This document shows, one piece after another, positions 37,003-46,142 of a DNA stretch of 64,000 bases; the first letter of the stretch is position 1; the number at the start of each line of letters is the position of its first letter. Under the pieces are notes generated by a model, which did no database searches, had not been told where the DNA came from, and saw nothing but the letters and a program-made list of their open reading frames with translations. The DNA lies in NCBI RefSeq assembly GCF_017873245.1, contig NZ_JAGGJY010000005.1:62001-126000 (forward strand), written 5' to 3'. The DNA is from Clostridium tertium (GTDB taxonomy: Bacteria; Bacillota; Clostridia; Clostridiales; Clostridiaceae). A program made the position numbers and the translations under genes.

Positions 37003-40000
37003 TTATAATAAGGAGTCTTGAGAAAGCTTTTTATATCTTTCATATCTTTCTTTAGCATCTTCTTCTGTCTTAGCAAACAATTCTTCTGCTATTTCAGGGA
37101 AAGCTTTTGCTAATGAAGCATATCTTACTTCTCCCATTAAGAACTCTTTAAGATTACTATTTGGCTCTTTTGAATCTAAGCTAAATGCATTCTTTCCAGC
37201 AACCTTTAGGTCAGGATTATATCTGTATAAATGCCAATATCCAGATTCAACTGCTCTCTTTTCTTCATATGGAGTATTAGACATACCCATCTTTATTCCA
37301 TGACTTATACAAGTTGAATAAGCTATTATTAATGAAGGTCCATTATACGCTTCTGCTTCTGCAATTGCTTTAAGTGTTTGATTTAAGTTAGCACCCATAC
37401 AAACTTGTGCTACATATACATAGCCATAAGTCATTGCCATTAATCCTAAATCTTTCTTCTTTGTTCTCTTTCCTGTTGCTGCAAATTTTGCTACTGCTGC
37501 TTCAGGAGTTGATTTTGATGATTGACCACCTGTATTTGAATATATTTCTGTATCAAATACTAAAACATTAACATTTTCGCCTGATGCTAAAACATGATCT
37601 AAGCCGCCGTATCCAATATCGTAAGCCCAACCATCTCCTCCAAAGATCCATTGAGATCTATGAACAAAAAATTCTTTATCCTTTAAAATTTCCTTTGCAA
37701 TTTCAGAGTTGTCTTCTTCTAAAACTCTTGTTAAGTTTTCTGCTCTTTGTCTTGTTCCTTCTCCACTATCCTTATGGTCTAACCAATCCTTTAATACAGC
37801 CTTTGTATTTTCAGGCATATCACCCTCTAAAGCAATCCTAATGTTATCTGCAACTCTTTCTCTAATTGTTTTAACACCTAAATACATTCCTAATCCGTAT
37901 TCTGCATTATCTTCAAATAAAGAGTTCGCCCAAGCAGGCCCATGACCATTGTAATTTGGTCTATAAGCTGTTGCTGCTCCTGATGCTGCCCAAATTGATG
38001 AACAACCTGTAGCATTTGCAATCATCATTCTATCTCCAAATAATTGAGTAACAAGTTTAGCATAAGCTGTTTCTCCACAACCTGCACATGCTCCTGAGAA
38101 TTCAAGTAGTGGTTGCTCAAATTGGCTTCCCTTAACAGTAGTTTTACTCATAGGATTTGTCTTTTGAGTAACTTCTTCAACAGCATAATTCCAAGCTTCT
38201 ATTTGATCACTTTGTGTATCCATAGGCTTCATAACTAATGCTTTTCCTGGTGCAGGACAAATTTGAGCACAGTTTCCACATCCAGTACAATCTAAAGGAG
38301 TGATTCCTATTGTATATAAATATTCCTTATCTCCTTTTATTCCATTAGCCTTTAAACTCTTATAGCTACTTGGTGCATTTTTAACTTCTTGAGGTGTAGC
38401 TAAAAATGGTCTTATAACAGCATGTGGACATACAAATGAGCATTGGTTACATTGAATACAGTTTTCTGGAATCCACTCTGGAACATTAACTGCAATTCCT
38501 CTCTTTTCAAAGGCAGTTGTACCAGCCATAAATGTACCATCTTCTGCACCATATTCTATGAATTTAGATACAGGTAAGTGATTTCCTTCTAATTTATTTA
38601 TTGGAATACATATTTCCTCAACGAATTTAGGAACATTCATCTTTTCTTCTAACTTATCATCTTCAGCATTTTTCCATTCTTCAGGTGGATTTATCTTAAC
38701 TAAAGATTCTATACCTTTATCTATAGCTTCGTAGTTCATGTTTACTACTTTCTCGCCCTTTTTACCATAAGATGTAACAACTGCTTGTTTTAAATATTTA
38801 ACAGCATCTTCAAGTGGAATTATATTAGCTAGCTTAAAGAAAGCTGATTGCATTATCATATTAATTCTTCCACCAAGACCTATTTGTTGGGCTATTTTTA
38901 TGGCATTAATAATATAAAAATCTATATTATTTTCTACTATATATCTTTTAATGCTTGCAGGAAGTCTATCATTTAACTCTTCCTCAGTCCAAATTGTATT
39001 TAAAACAAAGGTACCATTTTTTCTAAGTCCCTTTAATAAGTTGTAGTTATATACATAAGATTGATTATGACATGCTACAAAGTCTGCTTGATCTATCTCA
39101 TAATGTGACTTTATTAGAGTTTTACCAAATCTTAAGTGAGATACAGTTATTCCTCCTGATTTTTTAGAATCATAAGCAAAATATCCTTGCGCATACATAT
39201 TTGTATGATCACCAATTATCTTAATTGCACTCTTATTTGCACTTACTGTTCCATCTGATCCTAATCCCCAGAACTTACATGCAGTTGTTCCTTCTGGTGC
39301 AACATCAATTTCTTCTTTTGGTGAAATTGATAAATTAGTAACATCATCTTCTATACCAATAGTGAATCTGTTCTTTGGCTTATCTTGACTCAAATTTTCA
39401 AAAATTGCTGCTATATGTGATGGATATGGGTCCTTTGATCCAAGTCCGAATCTTCCTCCATATACCTTAGGTGGAGTATCCATTTCACTTACTGCTCTAA
39501 CAACATCTAAGTATAATGGCTCACCAATTGAACCTGGTTCTTTTGTTCTATCTAACACTGCTATTTTCTTAACAGTCTCAGGTATAACTTTTAATAATCT
39601 TTCTATTGAAAATGGTCTATAAAGTCTTACTTTTACAAGCCCAACCTTTTCACCCTTTTTCCTTAAGTAATCTATGGCTTCTTCTGCAACTTCCATTACA
39701 GACCCCATAGCTACAAGTATTCTATCCGCTTCCGGGTCCCCATAATAATCAAAGCAGTGATATTCTCTTCCTGTAAGCTCTGTAATCTTTGCCATATATC
39801 CTTCAACAACTTCTGGGATATCATCATAATACTTATTTAATGATTCGCTTAATTGAAAATATGTATCTGGATTTTGTGATGTTCCTCTTACAACTGGATG
39901 ATCAGGATTTAATGAATTTTTTCTAAAATCATTAATCGCATCATAATCAACTAACTTAGCTAATTCTTCGTATTCTAAAACTTCTATCTTTTGAATTTCA

Positions 40001-40530
40001 TGAGAAATTCTAAAACCATCAAAGAAATTAAGAAATGGCATTCTAGCTTTAATTGCAGTTAAATGTGCAACTGGTGCTAAATCCATAACTTCTTGTACTG
40101 ACCCTTCAGATAACATTGCAAAACCTGTTTGTCTTGCAGCCATAACATCTTGATGATCTCCGAATATACTTAGTGATGATGTTGCTATTGCTCTGGCTGC
40201 AACATGTATAACTGCTGGAAGTCTTTCACCCACCATCTTATACATATTAGGAACCATTAATAATAAACCTTGAGATGCTGTAAATGTAGTAGTTAAAGCA
40301 CCAGCCTGAAGTGATCCGTGTACTGCCCCAGCTGCCCCAGCTTCTGATTGCATTTCTACTATATTAACTGGTTTTCCAAAAATATTTTTTCTTCCCTGTG
40401 CTACCCACTCATCCATATGTTCTGCCATAGGTGAAGATGGAGTAATTGGAAAAATTGCACTTACTTCTGTGAACGCATAGGAAACATATGCTGCAGCAGT
40501 ATTCCCATCCATTGTTTTTGTTTTTCTCAT
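37003..40530 (-). CDS. nifJ: Pyruvate:ferredoxin (flavodoxin) oxidoreductase
   Basis: 1175-aa single-chain PFOR that oxidises pyruvate to acetyl-CoA and CO2 and reduces ferredoxin; a central enzyme of clostridial fermentation. N-terminal domain MDGNTAAAYVSYAFTEVSAIFPITPSSPMAEHMDEW; two 4Fe-4S sets (CIQCNQCSFVCP and CTGCGNCAQICP) near residues 690-760; C-terminal TPP domain with ACAGCGETAY and GGDGWAYDIGYGG. Length is normal. Monocistronic. RBS GAGGATT. Confidence 0.98.
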   Translation of the reverse strand: MRKTKTMDGNTAAAYVSYAFTEVSAIFPITPSSPMAEHMDEWVAQGRKNIFGKPVNIVEMQSEAGAAGAVHGSLQAGALTTTFTASQGLLLMVPNMYKMVGERLPAVIHVAARAIATSSLSIFGDHQDVMAARQTGFAMLSEGSVQEVMDLAPVAHLTAIKARMPFLNFFDGFRISHEIQKIEVLEYEELAKLVDYDAINDFRKNSLNPDHPVVRGTSQNPDTYFQLSESLNKYYDDIPEVVEGYMAKITELTGREYHCFDYYGDPEADRILVAMGSVMEVAEEAIDYLRKKGEKVGLVKVRLYRPFSIERLLKVIPETVKKIAVLDRTKEPGSIGEPLYLDVVRAVSEMDTPPKVYGGRFGLGSKDPYPSHIAAIFENLSQDKPKNRFTIGIEDDVTNLSISPKEEIDVAPEGTTACKFWGLGSDGTVSANKSAIKIIGDHTNMYAQGYFAYDSKKSGGITVSHLRFGKTLIKSHYEIDQADFVACHNQSYVYNYNLLKGLRKNGTFVLNTIWTEEELNDRLPASIKRYIVENNIDFYIINAIKIAQQIGLGGRINMIMQSAFFKLANIIPLEDAVKYLKQAVVTSYGKKGEKVVNMNYEAIDKGIESLVKINPPEEWKNAEDDKLEEKMNVPKFVEEICIPINKLEGNHLPVSKFIEYGAEDGTFMAGTTAFEKRGIAVNVPEWIPENCIQCNQCSFVCPHAVIRPFLATPQEVKNAPSSYKSLKANGIKGDKEYLYTIGITPLDCTGCGNCAQICPAPGKALVMKPMDTQSDQIEAWNYAVEEVTQKTNPMSKTTVKGSQFEQPLLEFSGACAGCGETAYAKLVTQLFGDRMMIANATGCSSIWAASGAATAYRPNYNGHGPAWANSLFEDNAEYGLGMYLGVKTIRERVADNIRIALEGDMPENTKAVLKDWLDHKDSGEGTRQRAENLTRVLEEDNSEIAKEILKDKEFFVHRSQWIFGGDGWAYDIGYGGLDHVLASGENVNVLVFDTEIYSNTGGQSSKSTPEAAVAKFAATGKRTKKKDLGLMAMTYGYVYVAQVCMGANLNQTLKAIAEAEAYNGPSLIIAYSTCISHGIKMGMSNTPYEEKRAVESGYWHLYRYNPDLKVAGKNAFSLDSKEPNSNLKEFLMGEVRYASLAKAFPEIAEELFAKTEEDAKERYERYKKLSQDSLL

Positions 40531-40732
40531 ATCTTTATTAATCCTCCTTATGAATTAAAAATAACTGCATTTATAAATAAATTTATAATAATTTAAGTAT
40601 TTGCATAGAACTCGTCTATTATTCAATTTTAAAAACATGCATTTAAAATACTATACCAAAATTTTCTTAAACTTTAAAGATAATAATTATCTATAAATAA
40701 TTATTAAATGAATATTCTTTATTTAATATAAA

Positions 40733-40760
40733 AAAAAGTAGGAGAGTTATCTCCTACTTT
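40733..40760 (-). terminator. Terminator of the pirin gene
   Basis: AAAGTAGGAGA / TCTCCTACTTT stem followed by TTTTTT on minus; overlaps the stop codon at 40759. The 40531-40732 gap before nifJ shows no gene. Confidence 0.85.
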
Positions 40761-41466
40761 ACCACGTTAACTGCTTTTTCATTTCAATCACAAGTACATG
40801 TGATTTTTTATCAGCCTTTATTAAAATATCTTCTTCAACTATTTCAAGTGCATCTCTTTCATTTAATTCTAAATTATTAATTGTAGAATTTCCTTCTATT
40901 TGAACTAAATAAGCCTGTCTATTAGAACCAACTTGGAAGTCTATTTCTTTTCCTTCATCTAGCTCTACTACATAAAAGTTTGCATCTTGATTTATTTTAA
41001 TAGCTGCATCTCCATCTTTGCTTGAAACTATATTAAGCCATTTATTTTTTCTATCGCCCCAATTAAATCTATAGTCACCGTATGCTGGCTTATATCCTTT
41101 TTTATCTGGAATAATCCATATTTGTAGTAACCTAGCTGTACTATCCCCTAAATTATGTTCACTATGATATACTCCTGTTCCTGCACTCATATATTGAACA
41201 TGTCCTCTAGAAATAGTATTTTTATTTCCCATAGTATCGCCATGAGTTAATTCTCCCTCAACTACATAAGATACTATCTCCATATTCTTATGTGGATGTA
41301 AATCAAATCCAGTATTACCTTCAATCAAATCATCATTTATAACTCTCAATACACCAAAATTCATATTATCTATATTAAAATATTCTGCAAAAGAAAAATG
41401 GAATATACTCTTAAGCCAACCTAAATTACTTTTTCCCATGTTCCTATGATTTAATTTTCTTAACAT
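40759..41466 (-). CDS. Pirin-family bicupin protein
   Basis: 235 aa. N-terminal cupin with metal ligands in LHPHKNMEIVSYVVEGELTHGDTMGN and GTGVYHSEHN; C-terminal cupin 2 is more degraded. Length and pattern match the YhhW type (quercetinase-like); the function in clostridia is unknown. ATG at 41466 chosen because GGAGG lies 7 nt upstream. Just downstream of a palindromic element and a nitroreductase gene. Confidence 0.9.
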   Translation of the reverse strand: MLRKLNHRNMGKSNLGWLKSIFHFSFAEYFNIDNMNFGVLRVINDDLIEGNTGFDLHPHKNMEIVSYVVEGELTHGDTMGNKNTISRGHVQYMSAGTGVYHSEHNLGDSTARLLQIWIIPDKKGYKPAYGDYRFNWGDRKNKWLNIVSSKDGDAAIKINQDANFYVVELDEGKEIDFQVGSNRQAYLVQIEGNSTINNLELNERDALEIVEEDILIKADKKSHVLVIEMKKQLTW

Positions 41467-41571
41467 AACCAAACCTCCTTAGCTTCTTATAAAATGAAAA
41501 ATTAAACTTAATGATATGTATCAATGAAACTAATTCTTCATTTAATAATTTTAAGTAAAGAATTATAAGCT

Positions 41572-41774
41572 GGCGAAGATAAATAAAATATGTGAAATAA
41601 GCATATAGCGAGCAATTAGAAGTACTTGGTGAAGGAAAAACTACTAGGCCTTAGTGTTATTGGTTTGTTTGAGCGCAGCGAGTTAACCAAAACTCTTGGC
41701 ATAGTAGTTTTTCCAAGCCTAGTACTTCTTTGCACAGCTATTTGGCTTATGGAACATATCTAGTTATCTTCGCC
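41572..41774. repeat. About 200-bp imperfect palindromic element (MITE-like foldback)
   Basis: GGCGAAGATAA at 41572 matches TTATCTTCGCC at 41764-41774. Further paired blocks step inward: ATATGT, ATAAGC, ATAGC, AGAAGTACT, and GGAAAAACTACT against AGTAGTTTTTCC. The whole element folds on itself with a small central loop (GAGCGCAGCGAG). No ORF. A fragment of one arm recurs at 51477-51497. Lies between the pirin and nitroreductase genes. Confidence 0.8.
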
Positions 41775-41785
41775 TTTATATTCAC

Positions 41786-42385
41786 TTATTTCATTATCTT
41801 TACTCTGTTTTCTATTGGCGAAAATTCTTTTTCTCCAGCTGGAGCAGTACCTTTACCAAATGGCATTTGAGCAATCATCTTCCAACTATTTGGTATATTG
41901 AATTCTTTTCTAACTTCATCTTCTATTAATTCAGTATAATGTTGTAATGTTGCTCCAAGTCCTTCAATAGATAATGCTGTCCAAATAGCAAATTGTAACA
42001 TTCCTGAAGTTTGCTGTGCCCAAACTGGGAAATTATCTTTATAAAGTTCAAATTGTTTTTGTAATGATTCCACTACGCTAAAATCTTCAAAATATAATAC
42101 TGTTCCATGACCAGCTTTAAATGAATTTATTTTTTCTTCAGTTGAAGCAAAATTTTCTTCTGGAACTATTTTTCTTAAAGCTTCCATTGCAATATCCCAT
42201 AACTTATCGTGTTTTTCTCCAAATAATACAACAACTCTTGAAGTTTGTGAATTAAAAGCAGATGGAACATGCTTTACAGAATCTTCTATTACTGCTTGAA
42301 TCCTTTCATCTGATACTGGTGATTCCTTGCTAATTGAATATATACTTCTTCTTTCTTTTATTGCATCATAAAAATTTTTACTCAT
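41786..42385 (-). CDS. Nitroreductase-family FMN oxidoreductase
   Basis: 199 aa. ERRSIYSISKESPVSDERI at the N-terminus and PSAFNSQTSRVVVLFG are FMN-binding marks of the family; MIAQMPFGKGTAPAGEKEF closes it, as in the NAD(P)H nitroreductase YdgI group. Cytoplasmic, probably a homodimer. RBS AGGAGA 10 nt before the ATG. Follows marR by 103 nt on the same strand; likely co-regulated by it. Confidence 0.9.
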   Translation of the reverse strand: MSKNFYDAIKERRSIYSISKESPVSDERIQAVIEDSVKHVPSAFNSQTSRVVVLFGEKHDKLWDIAMEALRKIVPEENFASTEEKINSFKAGHGTVLYFEDFSVVESLQKQFELYKDNFPVWAQQTSGMLQFAIWTALSIEGLGATLQHYTELIEDEVRKEFNIPNSWKMIAQMPFGKGTAPAGEKEFSPIENRVKIMK

Positions 42386-42488
42386 TTATATCATTCTCCT
42401 ATCATATCATTTTAAATTTCTAATTAGTCTTAATTGTTTATCCATCTAAAATAATCTTTTTAAAATCTATAAAGCTATAATTTAAAAC

Positions 42489-42914
42489 TTATTGCTTTAA
42501 TATTTTTCTTAATTGAATTAAGTTATCTACTAATTCTCTTTTAGTATCTTCATTTAATTCACTAAATAAATTATCTAAGAACTCCTTATGTTTTGGGAAT
42601 ATATCTGAAATAAATTCTCTTCCTTTCTCTGTTAAAGAAACATAAAATACCCTTTTATCTTTTTCGCATTTCCTCCTAACAACTAATTCTTTCTTTTCTA
42701 ATTTATTTATTACATATGTTATTGTTCCACTTGTAACTAAAATTTTTTCAGCTACTTTTTGCACTGGTTGATCCCCTTTATGATATAGCATTTCTAAAAC
42801 GCCAAATTCGCTAATATTAAGTCCAAATTCTTGAACATTTTTTTCTATTTCAAAAAACATATCATTATAAGTTCTAGCCATCGCAATAACTAGTTTTAAA
42901 TTTATATCGCTCAT
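42489..42914 (-). CDS. MarR-family transcriptional regulator
   Basis: 141 aa winged-helix repressor: NISEFGVLEMLYHKGDQPVQKVAEKILVTSGTITYVINKLEKKELVVRRKCEKDKRVFYVSLTEKG contains the recognition helix and the D/R wing. Two palindromes directly upstream (42928-42982) are likely operators for autoregulation and control of the nitroreductase. The effector is unknown. Confidence 0.94.
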   Translation of the reverse strand: MSDINLKLVIAMARTYNDMFFEIEKNVQEFGLNISEFGVLEMLYHKGDQPVQKVAEKILVTSGTITYVINKLEKKELVVRRKCEKDKRVFYVSLTEKGREFISDIFPKHKEFLDNLFSELNEDTKRELVDNLIQLRKILKQ

Positions 42915-42927
42915 ATCTTCACCTACA

Positions 42928-42982
42928 TTATCTTGATTTCAAGATAATTATATATCTAAAATATCTTCAAGTCAAGATATTT
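42928..42982 (-). promoter_or_regulatory. Paired MarR operators
   Basis: TTATCTTG-attt-CAAGATAA at 42928-42947 and AAATATCTT..AAGATATTT at 42959-42982 are near-perfect inverted repeats sharing ATCTT/AAGAT halves, 14 nt upstream of the marR ATG and covering the expected promoter. Confidence 0.75.
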
Positions 42983-43120
42983 ATTGATAATAATTATCAT
43001 TGTTTAATAACTAAATATTTTACTTGTATAAATCTCCCGATATTATGGCGAATATTTTACTAATTGATTATTATCACTCAAAAAACATACTATTTTTTTA
43101 CTTAATATAAATAAAAAATA

Positions 43121-43156
43121 CATAAGGCCTCTATTAAAATTAGTAGAGACTTTATG
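43121..43156 (-). terminator. Terminator of the KAS III-like operon
   Basis: CATAAAGTCTCTA / TAGAGGCCTTATG stem (two mismatches) followed by TATTTTTTATTT on minus. Confidence 0.65.
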
Positions 43157-43195
43157 CATTATAACTTTTATAAATATTATATTAATTTCTATGTA

Positions 43196-43588
43196 CTATA
43201 TTCCTTTTAAAGCATCATCAAAACTATCTACATATTGAACTGATTCAGTCCAACCTGGTATTTCTTTTCCTAATCTCTTAAATTGAGATATAGTAACAAC
43301 ATTGCCTTGTGTGACTAAAAATCTGCTCTTAAATGGAACTTCCATATATCTTTGTAATAAAGTTCCTAACATATTTGCTACAGCTGGACTTGATGGTTTT
43401 AATTCTGCCGCATCAATTACTAAAGCATAATCTTTTGATGGAAATGTCTTAGTAATAGCATCATAATCCTTTAAAAAAGATGCCCCATCTTCTTCACTGA
43501 AAAATCCTGAAGCTTGTGCATGAAAAACCTTTTTTATCTTGTCCGAATTTAATTGATAATTTGAATTTTTTCCTTGGTATTTTATCAT
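43196..43588 (-). CDS. STAS/SpoIIAA-like single-domain protein, unknown
   Basis: 130 aa. Alternating beta/alpha pattern (YALVIDAAELKPSSPAVANMLGTLLQRY, FKSRFLVTQGN) resembles SpoIIAA-like or STAS folds; no enzyme motif seen. RBS AGGAGGG. It follows the KAS III-like gene by 66 nt on the same strand, so the two probably share a transcript and a pathway. Function unknown. Confidence 0.75.
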   Translation of the reverse strand: MIKYQGKNSNYQLNSDKIKKVFHAQASGFFSEEDGASFLKDYDAITKTFPSKDYALVIDAAELKPSSPAVANMLGTLLQRYMEVPFKSRFLVTQGNVVTISQFKRLGKEIPGWTESVQYVDSFDDALKGI

Positions 43589-43654
43589 AATTAACCCTCC
43601 TAAAATTATTTTTATAAACTTACTAATATTGCCGATATATTAGTATATTTATCT

Positions 43655-44668
43655 TTAAAATTTAAATAATAAAACAGTTACTACTGACCCTGATCCCATA
43701 GATGCTAATGTCACGTAGTCACCTTTTCTTATTTTTTCTGACTTCAATGCTCTATCAAGAGCTATTATAGGACTTGTAGTTCCAGTATAGCCAAATTCAT
43801 CTCCAATATATGTTGTCCTACTTTTATCTATATCTAACTTCTCTAATGTAAGTCTCGCATCAGGAATTGTAAATTGAGAAAAAATAAGATGATTAATATC
43901 ATTTACCCTTATTCCATTATCCTCAGCAACTTCTTTAATTAAATCTACCCAAACATCAGATATAAAACTTCCATCAAAAGGCTTCCAAGACCATCTCTTA
44001 TCATCCTCTTCTTCTATTCCATCTCTTATAATTTTTGAGTATCCTGCTTTAGGCATAAGTATATTATTACATTCTGATGCTTGCGCTAAATGCGTAGAAT
44101 CAATAAATCCTCTCTTTTCATCTTCATCAACCTTTTCTAAGATAACTGCTGCTGCGGCATCTCCAAAGTTTGAATATGAAACTGAATCATTAGGACTTCC
44201 CACAGAACTAAATAATATTCCTCCAACAACTAGAGCCCTTTTAAATCTTTTATTAGTCATTAGTATTCTACTTGCCTGATCTAATGCTGTTATCATCCCT
44301 AAGCAGTTTGTATTTGTATCATATGCCATTTGTATCTTAGCTTCTGGACCACCTAACATCTCTAATACCTTAACTGCATTAGATGGTGATGTATATTCTG
44401 GTGTATCTGTTGCAAAAATAAGTAAATCTATATCACTGATATTTAATTTTGCATCTTTTAATGCCTCTATACTTGCCTTGTGAGCCATAGTTATAACAGT
44501 TTCATTAGGATCATTAGAAATATATCTATATTCTCTTTCTAAATGCTTTAATAAACCCGATATTTCAATGCCCATTTTATTAAAATGATTAATAAAATAA
44601 TCATTATGTATTCTATTTGCAGGATGATCTACTCCTGTACTTATAATATTAATATTTTGATATCTCAT
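43655..44668 (-). CDS. KAS III (FabH)-like thiolase-fold protein lacking canonical His and Asn
   Basis: 337 aa. The active-site Cys is kept (C122 in DTNTNCLGMITALD) and the fold marks FGDAAAAVILE and GSGSVVTVLLF are clear. At the FabH His position (normally PHQAN) the protein has FSQFT (Ser264), and at the Asn position (YGNTS) it has FGYTG (Tyr294). It is therefore unlikely to run a normal decarboxylative condensation; acyl transfer or a non-decarboxylating reaction, as in divergent KAS III proteins, is more likely. No fab genes nearby. Confidence 0.82.
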   Translation of the reverse strand: MRYQNINIISTGVDHPANRIHNDYFINHFNKMGIEISGLLKHLEREYRYISNDPNETVITMAHKASIEALKDAKLNISDIDLLIFATDTPEYTSPSNAVKVLEMLGGPEAKIQMAYDTNTNCLGMITALDQASRILMTNKRFKRALVVGGILFSSVGSPNDSVSYSNFGDAAAAVILEKVDEDEKRGFIDSTHLAQASECNNILMPKAGYSKIIRDGIEEEDDKRWSWKPFDGSFISDVWVDLIKEVAEDNGIRVNDINHLIFSQFTIPDARLTLEKLDIDKSRTTYIGDEFGYTGTTSPIIALDRALKSEKIRKGDYVTLASMGSGSVVTVLLFKF

Positions 44669-44873
44669 ATATACCTCTCCATTTTGACCTAACTATAATC
44701 TATTTTTTAATTTTAATAACTTTTGTTATAATATATCATTACTATAAATATCATAATATTCACTATATATACATATTATAGTATAATATTCCAAATTACA
44801 ACATTTTAATAAGAATTTTATTATAATTATAAATATTCTTATATTTTATTCAGAGTAATTTTCCAGCAAAAAA

Positions 44874-44910
44874 ATAAGGATTATGTTATTTAGTAATACA
44901 TAATCCTTAT
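44874..44910 (-). terminator. Terminator of the mannitol operon
   Basis: ATAAGGATTATGT / ACATAATCCTTAT stem followed by TTTTTT on minus, about 60 nt past the mtlD stop. The rest of 44669-44873 is AT-rich with no gene. Confidence 0.8.
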
Positions 44911-44970
44911 CTTTCTAATTATTTTATTTTTATATGGGCGTCTTTAAATGTTTTATTTTTTATTTATCTT

Positions 44971-46131
44971 TCAGCCTTCTATTAATCTTCTAACTTGATT
45001 ATAGTAATGCTCTATCTTAATTAATATTTCACTATCTTCTGGTAATTTTGCTATCTCAGATAATGATTCTTTTACACCTTTACTTTTTATTAAGTTTTGT
45101 AGCTGTCTGCTCTGTTCATCCTCATTATTTTTATAGTGCATAGCAGCCCCAACACCTAGTAATAAGTTTTCAGAATCAATATTATATCCTCTTGCTGTTA
45201 TTAATGGCTTTATTAATCTGTCATTTTTATTTAATTTTCTTAAAGGCTCTCTTCCTACCCTTGCAACATCATCCTTTAAGTAAGGATTTTTAAATCTTCC
45301 TATAATTTTATCAATATATTTAATATGGCTTTCTCTATCAAATCCATATTTTGCAATTAAGGCTTCTCCACTTTCAATCATAGCCTTCCTCACAAAATTA
45401 TATATTTTTTCATCATTTATACTTTCATCTATCGTTCTATATCCCTTTAAGTATCCAAAATATGCTGTGATAGCATGTCCAGTATTTAATGTAAATAACT
45501 TTCTTTCTATATAAGCTACTAAATTATCTACTAAATTCATTCCTTCAATATTAGGAATTTCACTCTTAAAAGCATTTTTTTCAACATTCCACTCATGAAA
45601 ACTTTCAACAACTACATCTAAAATATTTTCACTTTTCACAGGAGGAACTATTCTATCAACTGAGCAATTAGGAAATCCAATATATTTTTCCAAATATTCC
45701 AACTCTTTTTCATTTAAATATTTTATAACTTCATCTCTAAGTTGGGAGCTTGCCTTAACTGCATTTTCACAAGCAATTATATTTAGATATTCTTGCATAT
45801 TATTTTCTCTTCTAAGCTTAATTCCATTTGCTATTGTTTCTGCTATTCTAGGTAAAATTAAAGGTCCAACTGCTGTTGTAATTATATCTGCTTCCTTTAT
45901 TTCATTTAAAATACTTTTGCTATTTGATAACACACCACTTATATTATTTATTTTTTCTTCTGTACATTGTATATCCATAATATTTATAGTGTATTGCTTA
46001 TCTTCATTAATTTTATTTATTATAGATTCATTTACATCTGCAAAAACTACATGATATCCTGATTTAGATAACAATGCTCCTATAAAACCTCTTCCTATAT
46101 TTCCAGCTCCAAATTGTATTGCCTTTTTCAT
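44971..46131 (-). CDS. mtlD: Mannitol-1-phosphate 5-dehydrogenase
   Basis: 386 aa. N-terminal NAD motif FGAGNIGRGFIGALLSKSGY; VDRIVPP and the catalytic-lysine region ERKLFTLNTGHAITAYFGYLKG are diagnostic. Oxidises mannitol-1-P to fructose-6-P. RBS GGAGGG 6 nt before the ATG, 11 nt after the IIA-bearing PTS gene; last gene of the mannitol operon. Confidence 0.97.
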   Translation of the reverse strand: MKKAIQFGAGNIGRGFIGALLSKSGYHVVFADVNESIINKINEDKQYTINIMDIQCTEEKINNISGVLSNSKSILNEIKEADIITTAVGPLILPRIAETIANGIKLRRENNMQEYLNIIACENAVKASSQLRDEVIKYLNEKELEYLEKYIGFPNCSVDRIVPPVKSENILDVVVESFHEWNVEKNAFKSEIPNIEGMNLVDNLVAYIERKLFTLNTGHAITAYFGYLKGYRTIDESINDEKIYNFVRKAMIESGEALIAKYGFDRESHIKYIDKIIGRFKNPYLKDDVARVGREPLRKLNKNDRLIKPLITARGYNIDSENLLLGVGAAMHYKNNEDEQSRQLQNLIKSKGVKESLSEIAKLPEDSEILIKIEHYYNQVRRLIEG

Positions 46132-46142
46132 AAAAACCCTCC

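Noticed and set aside
43196-44668. KAS III-like gene as a normal fabH
   Set aside because: Two of the three catalytic residues are replaced and no fab cluster surrounds it.
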